NCBI GenBank assembly: GCA_036276235.1
Contig: DATBDZ010000144.1
Location: forward strand, 1 to 19,121
DNA length: 19,121 bases
Direction: 5' to 3'
Source: JANWHF01 sp036276235
GTDB taxonomy: Bacteria > Planctomycetota > Phycisphaerae > Tepidisphaerales > Tepidisphaeraceae
Shown here: one piece after another, positions 13,082 through 19,121 of the stretch
How the letters are laid out: each line of letters opens with the position of its first letter
How positions within the stretch are numbered: the stretch's first letter is position 1
Program-made: the position numbers and the translations under genes
The notes under the pieces: generated by a model
What the model was told of the DNA's origin: nothing
The model's input: only the letters and a program-made list of their open reading frames with translations
The model's database searches: none

Positions 13082-13633
13082 ATGCAGGCTGCTGACGCAA
13101 TGAGTAGTGAAGCCGTCGCACGCGAACCGCTCTTCGCGCACGATAACCACCTTCCCTGGGTCGTGCTGCACGTAAAATCGCGTCAGGAAAAGGCGCTCAG
13201 CCGAGATCTTGAAGGGCTGGGAATATCGCACTTCCTTCCCATCATGCGGGACAAGCGTCGGCACGGAAGTCAAAAGGCAATTGTCGAAGTTCCCGTATTC
13301 CCCGGCTACGTGTTTGTGCGCGGGACGGCCGACGAGGCCTATCGCGCCGATCGAACGCGCCGCGTGGCCCGGCTCATTCGCGTGGTAGATCAGCGAAGAC
13401 TTGATGACGAACTATGGAATCTTCGCCTGGCACTGCGCGAGGGCGCCGCACTGACGATCCACCCCAAGCTGGCAAGCGGCATTCGGGTCGCCATCATCGC
13501 GGGTGCGTTTGAAGGGCTTCAGGGCATGGTTCAGGATCATCAGTCACTGGATCGAGTGATTCTGGAGGTGCATATTCTCGGGCGCTTCGTCAGCTTGAAT
13601 GTTGACGCGTGCGACGTTGTGCCTCTTGAATGA
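13082..13633 (+). CDS. NusG-family specialised transcription antiterminator
   Basis: The start at ATG 13082 is preferred because GGAG lies nine bases upstream; the frame is open further back to a TTG at 13040. The product is 183 residues. It has an NGN domain beginning WVVLHVKSRQEKALSRDLEG, with HFLPIMRDKRRHG and VPVFPGYVFV, which are conserved in NusG, RfaH and UpxY proteins. A C-terminal KOW domain carries GAFEGLQGMVQ. Such proteins bind RNA polymerase and suppress pausing or termination. The location before a glycosyltransferase gene fits operon-specific paralogues that drive polysaccharide operons, rather than the housekeeping nusG, which normally neighbours secE and rplK. Confidence 0.9.
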   Translation: MQAADAMSSEAVAREPLFAHDNHLPWVVLHVKSRQEKALSRDLEGLGISHFLPIMRDKRRHGSQKAIVEVPVFPGYVFVRGTADEAYRADRTRRVARLIRVVDQRRLDDELWNLRLALREGAALTIHPKLASGIRVAIIAGAFEGLQGMVQDHQSLDRVILEVHILGRFVSLNVDACDVVPLE

Positions 13634-13685
13634 TTCCGATGGCCGCGGCCTGTTTCGGCGTGGCTGAGTACACAGTTTGAACAAT

Positions 13686-13708
13686 CGGAGCGCATTTTTT
13701 GCGTTCCG
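13686..13708 (+). promoter_or_regulatory. Hairpin between the NusG-like and glycosyltransferase genes
   Basis: CGGAGCGCA (13686-13694) pairs with TGCGTTCCG (13700-13708), with one G-T pair, around a loop of five T; one more T-A pair can be added. There is no downstream T run, so it is not a standard terminator. Given the NusG paralogue immediately upstream, an RNA element for attenuation or antiterminator loading is possible. Confidence 0.35.
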
Positions 13709-13890
13709 AGGATTCAGGTCAGGATTCGTCGCCGCGCCGAAAAAGGGCACATTGGCGACAGGGACGGAGTCCGCGCACATTTCTCCAATGCGGACGCAGC
13801 TGGCTGTCTGCCACTTTCGCTCAGCGTCTTTACTTCATTACTCAATTCAACCGGACGACTTGGTAGTGCTTACAGGCACTCCGCTCGGCA

Positions 13891-13905
13891 ATCGCCGGAG
13901 GCGAT
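13891..13905 (+). promoter_or_regulatory. Hairpin enclosing the ribosome binding site of the WecG-like gene
   Basis: ATCGCC (13891-13896) pairs perfectly with GGCGAT (13900-13905) around the loop GGA. The Shine-Dalgarno GGAGG (13897-13901) occupies the loop and the start of the 3' stem, and ATG 13907 follows at once. Folding would limit ribosome access, so translation may be controlled or coupled to other structure. Confidence 0.45.
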
Positions 13906-13906
13906 C

Positions 13907-14833
13907 ATGATGATAAGAGGAACAAATCATGGCGTAGTAAACATCGGCGGCGTGGGGTTCAACCTCATCAACACCGTTGATGTTCCACGGATTATCGCAA
14001 ATTGGAAGGAAACCAAAAGGCGAGGATGCATCAACCTTGTTAATCCCCATGCCGTCATGTTGTGCCGCCGTGATGGACGCATGCGTGAGGCGACCGAGAT
14101 GGCAGACTTAAACCTTGCAGATGGCGTGGGAATCATCGTCGGTGCATGGATGCTCGGCCGGGGCCGCCGCCATCGCGTCACGGGGCCCAACCTCATGCTC
14201 CATCTTTGCGCCGCCGGCCGCGAGCTGGGACTGCGACACTACTTTTATGGCGGGCGCGAGGGAGTAGCAGAAAAACTTGCCCTGCGAATGTCAGAACGAT
14301 TTCCGGGGATGCAGGTTGCCGGAACGTATTGCCCGCCGTTTCGGCCGCTCGACGCAGCCGAGACCGGCGAGATCGCAGCGCGCATCAACGCAACGGCACC
14401 GGATGTCATCTGGGTGGGCTTGGGCGCGCCAAAGCAGGAAAAGTGGATGGCCGACCACATCCACAGGTTCAACGCATCGGCCCTGATTGGCGTCGGCGCC
14501 GCTTTCGACTTCCATAGCGGCAACATCCCCTGGGCACCGCAATGGATTCGTGCCATTGGATGTGAGTGGGCGTATCGGCTCATGATCGAGCCGCGCCGCA
14601 TGTGGAGACGAAATCTGGATAGCCCGCTCTTTCTTGGATGCGTCGCCCTCCAGGCCGCAGGTCTTGCTGGCGCGCGGCTTTGGCGCTCAGTTGCACCTGC
14701 GTTAGCGTGGGCCTTCTCCGATGATCAATCGCACGGCGGCGGTGGAAACGGCGCAGCGCATGCGGGTGGAGACTCCTTCAATCGAGGTGCAATCGAAACG
14801 TCGCCTGGTCTGCAACCCGGCGAGGCGGCTTAA
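13907..14833 (+). CDS. WecG/TagA/CpsF family glycosyltransferase
   Basis: The enzyme family transfers N-acetylmannosamine(-uronate) or a related sugar to a lipid-linked acceptor in envelope polysaccharide synthesis at the inner membrane face. Family hallmarks are present: LNLADGVGIIVGAWML, TGPNLM (residues 92-97), VGLGAPKQEKWM (170-181) and GVGAAFDFHSG (195-205), then WRAIGCEWAYRL-like sequence near 220-230. The start is ATG 13907 or the adjacent ATG 13910, after GGAGG at 13897. The 308-residue length exceeds the usual 240-260 owing to a low-complexity C-terminal tail from about residue 245 (GGGGNGAAHAGGD), which may be a planctomycete extension. The precise sugar cannot be read from the sequence. 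Confidence 0.93.
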   Translation: MMIRGTNHGVVNIGGVGFNLINTVDVPRIIANWKETKRRGCINLVNPHAVMLCRRDGRMREATEMADLNLADGVGIIVGAWMLGRGRRHRVTGPNLMLHLCAAGRELGLRHYFYGGREGVAEKLALRMSERFPGMQVAGTYCPPFRPLDAAETGEIAARINATAPDVIWVGLGAPKQEKWMADHIHRFNASALIGVGAAFDFHSGNIPWAPQWIRAIGCEWAYRLMIEPRRMWRRNLDSPLFLGCVALQAAGLAGARLWRSVAPALAWAFSDDQSHGGGGNGAAHAGGDSFNRGAIETSPGLQPGEAA

Positions 14834-15043
14834 CTGATAATTTATAGATAAAATATGGATAATTAGCGAAATATGAACGTGTTTGCGAGTATGGAAAGTC
14901 TGCACTTGTGGAAGAATCCCGTGTGATAACTATTGTGGAATCGTCACCACGTCGTTATTGTCTGAACCCGCTTGTCGCCGTAACAACCGCGTCACATCTC
15001 AAGTGTTTGACGCCGGCGATCGATGCGGGAACGGGATCGGAAA
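14834..15043. other. Gap with AT-rich stretch before the secreted protein gene
   Basis: Positions about 14834-14875 are strikingly AT-rich for this window and could be an upstream activating (UP-like) or promoter region. No clear -35/-10 pair or terminator is seen. A frame at 14908-15189 is open but overlaps the signal-peptide protein in another frame and looks random. Confidence 0.4.
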
Positions 15044-15727
15044 ATGCGCAAATCAACGGTGTACCGCTGTTGGGCGGCGGCACTCATTGCAAGCTTTTGT
15101 TCGGCAACCGTCACCAATGCGGGGAGCGTCGTTCAATCTCGCATTATGACTGTCCATTCATCGCCGATTTCCACCGGCCTGTCATTTGACCCTTTTGATG
15201 ACTCAATGGGACAGTTAACAGGCGTCACGATCAGTGGCCAGGTAATGCTCTCGGCGTCCGTGCAGGTGTATAACGCCACTGGCAATTCACAGCGTTTTGA
15301 CAATGCGATGGCGGCATTTCAACTGACCGTGAGCGAGCCGGACGGTTTGCAAACTGGAGCGCAGATAGCGTCGGTCGCATCCGGGACGGCGGCGCCGGGA
15401 CTGGGAGTGTTTGGAAAGGTGACCCACAGTCAGGCTTTGCTCTCGATCCACGTTCCTCAGGCATTTTGGTCCAACTACGAAGAGAAGTCCGTGCATAAGG
15501 TTTCGATCGGGGTGAACGAGGGACCCGGAACGTTCGGTGGCAGGGCAGTGAGCGGAGTCTTCTTCGGCGGGATTGCAACCGCTGCCGCCTACATCAGGCT
15601 TGAATACGACTTCGCTGCTGCCGCAGCTTCGCCGGTCCCGCTTCCCGCGGAAGCAGCGGCGGTTTGTGCAATGGTTGGGTCCTACGTGGCCATCCGCCTG
15701 ATTGCAGCCCGGCGTCGAATTGTCTGA
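15044..15727 (+). CDS. Secreted choice-of-anchor-E-like protein with PEP-CTERM-like sorting tail
   Basis: The start at ATG 15044 places a signal peptide directly at the N terminus: basic MRKSTVYR, hydrophobic CWAAALIASFCSATV and a likely cut after TNA. An in-frame ATG at 15023 would only add seven charged residues. The mature part has LSFDPFDDSMGQLTGVTISG followed by VQVYNATGNSQ, which resembles the choice-of-anchor-E domain (FD..LG.LT.V ... N.). The C terminus reads PVPLPAEAAAVCAMVG with a hydrophobic helix and ends ARRRIV. That is the arrangement of PEP-CTERM-type sorting signals recognised by exosortases, though with VPLPA instead of the canonical PEP. Such proteins often accompany exopolysaccharide loci, matching the WecG neighbour. 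Confidence 0.75.
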   Translation: MRKSTVYRCWAAALIASFCSATVTNAGSVVQSRIMTVHSSPISTGLSFDPFDDSMGQLTGVTISGQVMLSASVQVYNATGNSQRFDNAMAAFQLTVSEPDGLQTGAQIASVASGTAAPGLGVFGKVTHSQALLSIHVPQAFWSNYEEKSVHKVSIGVNEGPGTFGGRAVSGVFFGGIATAAAYIRLEYDFAAAAASPVPLPAEAAAVCAMVGSYVAIRLIAARRRIV

Positions 15728-16013
15728 TTTTGTGCCGTAGCCGGTTGGATGTAGAGAGCCCCCCATCCGCGGGGTTGCTGGCGGGTCACCATTAGTAAGC
15801 ACGGCTTAAGGGAAACCGGGGGAAAGTAAGTCCTCTTCAATCGTTTTCATTTGCATCTCGTTTAGGGACGGGCCCGGGGAAGTCGTAGCCGCGTGTCGCG
15901 GCACACCCGGTCTGTTCGCGTGAATCACGCAAGTCTGGCCGCCTATCTGGTGGCGCGGAGGGCTCCGCGCAACTCAAGCGGTTGGGACTCGCGACAAGTA
16001 CAGGGAGTCAAAT
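15728..16013 (+). promoter_or_regulatory. Structured leader region of the giant surface protein
   Basis: No gene is seen in this 286-base gap. It contains three hairpins in 83 bases: GCCGCG/CGCGGC at 15888-15902, GCGTGA/TCACGC at 15918-15930, and an 8-bp GCGCGGAG/CTCCGCGC at 15953-15970. The ribosome binding site AGGGAG at 16002-16007 follows. None has a T run, so these are not terminators. A structured 5' untranslated region affecting mRNA stability or translation is plausible; no known riboswitch is recognised. Confidence 0.4.
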
Positions 16014-19000
16014 ATGCGCCTAGTTTCCACAAAGAAGGCACAACGGCCTTCCAGTTCCAGAGTCCGTTCGGCGGCCCTGGCTTCGATCGAAGCCATGGAA
16101 TCCCGCGTCCTGATGACCGCCGCGCAGTTGGCGGATTGGACGTTTGAAACGAGCCAGCCTGTGACTGCGGGCCCGCTCAGTGCGGAGTCAGCGTTCTATA
16201 GCAGCGGAACCACTACTCAGGCGACTGGATCGCACACGGCGAGCACGACTTACTCGACGCCCGCCGGAAACGGTTCATCGCACTCGTTCTCGTCGAACGG
16301 CTGGTCGGTTGGGGACTATTACCAGTTCAAAACCAGCGCCAGTGGTTTCCAGGGAATTACGTTCAATTGGGATCAGACCAGCAGCAACACGGGGCCAAGG
16401 GATTTCAATCTCCAATACAGCACGGACGGCACAACTTTTACGACATTCGGCTCAACTCACCAGGTTCAGGCAAATGCTTCCCCCAACCCGGTATGGAACG
16501 CGACAACCAGCTCGTCACTCTACTCCTCGAGCGTTGATCTCAGTTCGGTTCCCGGCCTGAACAATGCCGCAACCGTCTACTTTCGTTTGGTCGACAACTC
16601 TACAACCTCCGCTAATGGCACGACTGTCGCCGCGGCTGGCACCGATCGCGTCGATAATGTCTCAATCGTTGCCAACAACACCACGACCAGTAGCCCCATC
16701 ATTGGCAGCGTCAGCCCAACAAGCGGCGGCACCCCCGGCGGAACTACGGTCACCATCAACGGTGTTAATCTGACCGGAACGACCGCAGTCAGCTTTGGCG
16801 GCACACCGGGAACGAACATCACTAATGTCAGCGATTCGCAGATAACGGTTACCGCTCCTTCGCACGCCGCAGCCCAGGTCGACGTCCTGGTCACCAATGG
16901 CAGCGGATCGTCCAGCGCTACCGCCTTTGACAAATACACCTTTACGAACGTCGCTCCAACAGTCACGAACGTCAGCCCCACCTCGGGCCCCGATAGTGGC
17001 GGAACGCCGGTTACGATCACCGGTACTTCATTCAGCAGTGCCACGGGTGTGACATTCGGCGGTGTCGCCGCCACCAGCTTTACCATCAATTCTGATACGT
17101 CGATCTCCGCCGTCGCACCGGCCGGCACAAACGGCAGCACGGTGGACGTTGTCGTGACCAATGGCATCGGACCTTCAGCCGCGGTTCCCGCAGACCATTT
17201 CTCGTACACGCTGACCACGATCGCCGCTGCTGAAGCATTGCCGAGCGGCTCGGTGGTTACCCTCGATAACAATCCGGTGATCACGAAGATCCTGACTGTC
17301 GGAGGTGGGAACGTCGTCAACGGCCTCACCTACGGCAGCTGGGCATTCCTGATTAATGACGGGACTGGCTCGCTTGAAGTGTTTAGCACGATTACAAATG
17401 GATACACCCCCACGGTGGGCGACGCGCTTTCCATCAGCGGAACGTTTTCGCCTTTCGACCAGATCCCGGAACTTGGCACAATCACCAGCATCTCCGCGAT
17501 CAGCCATGGTAACACCGCCGGCTCCGATCCCCTGCTGAGAACGATCGCGCAAGTGAAGAACAATCCGCTTCCCTCGGATATTGCCGGCCATCTGGTCGAG
17601 CTCGATAACGTGACCATCACCGGCGAAGGATCGAGCTTTGGCAATACCAACTCGCCATCGGGCGCCAAGATCACGGACAGCAGCGGCAACATGACCCTGT
17701 TCTATTGGCCGACTTCCTACTCCAGGGCCAACCAGTTCTTCTTCGGGACGCCTGTCCCCACGGGACCGGTCAATCTGTTGGGGATTGTTGACGTCTTCAG
17801 CGGCACGCCCGAGTTCATTCCGATCGAAGAGCCGAACACAACGTTCGATAAGTTCTCAATGACCGACAACGCGACGGTGACCGGCGAATTCGATGGGTTC
17901 CATTCGATCAATCGGAATTCAAGCGTCATGGTGACGGTGCATCGCGACGAGAGCACCGACAACGGCACGATCCAGTACACCGTAATTCCAGACAGTGCCG
18001 CAGCTGGAACTGATTACACGTACAACGGCGGCACCAACGTTACCGGGACGCTCAACTTCCCCGCGGGCACCTCGGATGTATCCTTCACGATCACCACGCT
18101 CAACCCCGTTACCAGCGGCGACAAGCTCTTCTCCGTTCAGTTGAGCAACGCAACGTCGGACGGCACCGGCTTCAGCACAAACGTGGTTGGCGCTGTCTCC
18201 AGTGGCCCACAAACCATTGTCATCAACGATCCTAATTCGCACCACACGGTCGCTAACAACAGCTTCCAGGAGAACGCGACTGTGCAGGTGACTGGGCCGC
18301 GGCACAACAGCGGCTCTCTCCCAGCCAACGATAACGGCATCCTCTTCTTCCAGTCTGAAGCCGACAATGTGGCGAATGATGGCACGCTAAAAACCCCTCC
18401 GACCACGTCCGAGTTTGAGTCATATGGTGTACTGACCTACAACGACTGGGACGGAAGTTCCGGCGACGGGTCACACATTCTCACCCATGGCTCAAACACT
18501 GTCGGCGCGATCAATGGCGTCGAGATTGAAGGCGTCGGTGCACCACAAAGCTTCGCTGCCGACGGGCAGATGGACGTCTACCTGACGACCGATACCAGCA
18601 CCGACATCACGTTCAACAATACTTCGCTCACCTACGACAAGACCAGCCTCCCGAACGGCGTTGGCAGTTCCTTTGGCACGAAGTATCTGCTGGGAACGTT
18701 CAACTACAGCGCCAGTCAGGCCGGCGGAGTCTTCACGCCGTTTAACCTCAACGTCGCCGGGGCCGACCCAAATGCCCTGACGATCCTCAAGAATGTGCTG
18801 AATGGTTCCAGCGCCAGCAGCGCTCAGCCGTTCCGCATCATCGTCGCAAACCACGACGCCCTGGGATCGCTGAGCTGGGAAGGCTCCACTATTGTCAACG
18901 GAGTTGACCAATCGCCGATCCTGCGTATCAGCTACAGCGCCCCCTCCTCGCTCCCGGCCTGGCTTGCCCCCGGGAGCGCGGCCACATGGTCGGCCCCGAA

Positions 19001-19121
19001 CCTGACCGTCACCGGCAGCGCCACGATCATCGCCGATCCGGGCGCCGATGAGCCGATCATCACCGCCAGCGGTGCGGCAGCGCAGATCTCTGTTCAGCCG
19101 ACCAACAGCGATGAGTTCATC
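16014..19121 (+). CDS. Giant multidomain surface protein, planctomycete MESRV-type (3' end outside window)
   Basis: The frame starts at ATG 16014 after AGGGAG (16002-16007) and stays open for 1036 codons to the window edge. A basic N terminus leads to MESRVLMTA (residues 28-36), a variant of the LEPR/LESR-x-LL motif seen at the start of very large planctomycete exported proteins. Two IPT/TIG repeats follow (about 228-310 and 313-400; each opens with 'V.NVSPTSG' or 'GSVSPTSGG'). Next comes an OB-like strand-rich region (400-605) containing FLINDGTGSLEVF and LVELDNVTITG. A Calx-beta-like segment (634-740) includes VTVHRDESTDNGTIQYTV. Ser/Thr/Gly/Asn-rich sequence dominates. Export and cell-surface or adhesive function is inferred. 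Confidence 0.9.
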   Translation, partial: MRLVSTKKAQRPSSSRVRSAALASIEAMESRVLMTAAQLADWTFETSQPVTAGPLSAESAFYSSGTTTQATGSHTASTTYSTPAGNGSSHSFSSNGWSVGDYYQFKTSASGFQGITFNWDQTSSNTGPRDFNLQYSTDGTTFTTFGSTHQVQANASPNPVWNATTSSSLYSSSVDLSSVPGLNNAATVYFRLVDNSTTSANGTTVAAAGTDRVDNVSIVANNTTTSSPIIGSVSPTSGGTPGGTTVTINGVNLTGTTAVSFGGTPGTNITNVSDSQITVTAPSHAAAQVDVLVTNGSGSSSATAFDKYTFTNVAPTVTNVSPTSGPDSGGTPVTITGTSFSSATGVTFGGVAATSFTINSDTSISAVAPAGTNGSTVDVVVTNGIGPSAAVPADHFSYTLTTIAAAEALPSGSVVTLDNNPVITKILTVGGGNVVNGLTYGSWAFLINDGTGSLEVFSTITNGYTPTVGDALSISGTFSPFDQIPELGTITSISAISHGNTAGSDPLLRTIAQVKNNPLPSDIAGHLVELDNVTITGEGSSFGNTNSPSGAKITDSSGNMTLFYWPTSYSRANQFFFGTPVPTGPVNLLGIVDVFSGTPEFIPIEEPNTTFDKFSMTDNATVTGEFDGFHSINRNSSVMVTVHRDESTDNGTIQYTVIPDSAAAGTDYTYNGGTNVTGTLNFPAGTSDVSFTITTLNPVTSGDKLFSVQLSNATSDGTGFSTNVVGAVSSGPQTIVINDPNSHHTVANNSFQENATVQVTGPRHNSGSLPANDNGILFFQSEADNVANDGTLKTPPTTSEFESYGVLTYNDWDGSSGDGSHILTHGSNTVGAINGVEIEGVGAPQSFAADGQMDVYLTTDTSTDITFNNTSLTYDKTSLPNGVGSSFGTKYLLGTFNYSASQAGGVFTPFNLNVAGADPNALTILKNVLNGSSASSAQPFRIIVANHDALGSLSWEGSTIVNGVDQSPILRISYSAPSSLPAWLAPGSAATWSAPNLTVTGSATIIADPGADEPIITASGAAAQISVQPTNSDEFI

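Noticed and set aside
15893..16147. 84-codon frame ahead of the surface protein
   Set aside because: It runs through three hairpins and overlaps the MESRV protein start in another frame; no ribosome binding site.
16577..17329. 250-codon minus-strand open frame
   Set aside because: Antisense to the IPT/TIG repeats of the surface protein; its Val/Thr/Pro pattern is produced by the repeated sense codons.

Overview
The window looks like a chromosomal segment of a planctomycete (Planctomycetota, plausibly a Phycisphaerae/Tepidisphaerales-type organism) carrying the right-hand part of a siphovirus-like prophage. The host assignment rests on three things: a giant surface protein with the planctomycete-type MESRVLMTA motif near its N terminus, a secreted protein with a PEP-CTERM-like VPLPA sorting tail, and high GC with GC-rich third codon positions. 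This is inference from protein style; no rRNA or housekeeping marker is present.

Positions 1 to about 12,130 are prophage. On the + strand lie the end of a probable HTH protein, a small coiled-coil protein, a Nu1-like small terminase candidate, a zinc-ribbon plus sigma-region-4 regulator, two unrecognised structural or scaffold-like proteins, a hairpin-rich gap ending in a strong terminator, and then a tail run. The tail run holds an unknown protein, a fibronectin-III-like protein, a virion-morphogenesis-like protein, a tail assembly chaperone with a 9-A slippery site and a coherent -1 extension, a TP901-type tape measure protein, a 749-aa hub-like protein, a small tail protein and a ribbon-helix-helix protein. 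No large terminase, portal or capsid gene is visible. Two overlapping minus-strand genes (10806-11794) face the tail genes; one is a small sigma-region-4-like HTH protein.

The right prophage boundary is marked by the 3' half of a proline tRNA (anticodon CGG) starting exactly at the anticodon loop, followed by its own rho-independent terminator. This is a classic tyrosine-recombinase attachment scar; the intact tRNA should lie to the left, outside the window. Just right of it are repeat clusters (two TGTGGCAGTT copies, an 11-bp inverted repeat with T run, three GTGCAC palindromes exactly 11 bp apart) and a decayed integrase N-terminus, suggesting an older insertion at the same tRNA.

From about 13,080 the DNA looks like host sequence for envelope biogenesis: a specialised NusG paralogue, then a WecG/TagA/CpsF glycosyltransferase whose ribosome binding site sits in a hairpin, a secreted choice-of-anchor-E-like protein with a PEP-CTERM-like tail, a structured leader with three hairpins, and a very large multidomain surface protein (IPT/TIG, OB-like and Calx-beta-like segments) that runs off the window. 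The NusG-WecG pair is the usual opening of an exopolysaccharide locus, with the NusG paralogue likely acting as an operon-specific antiterminator.
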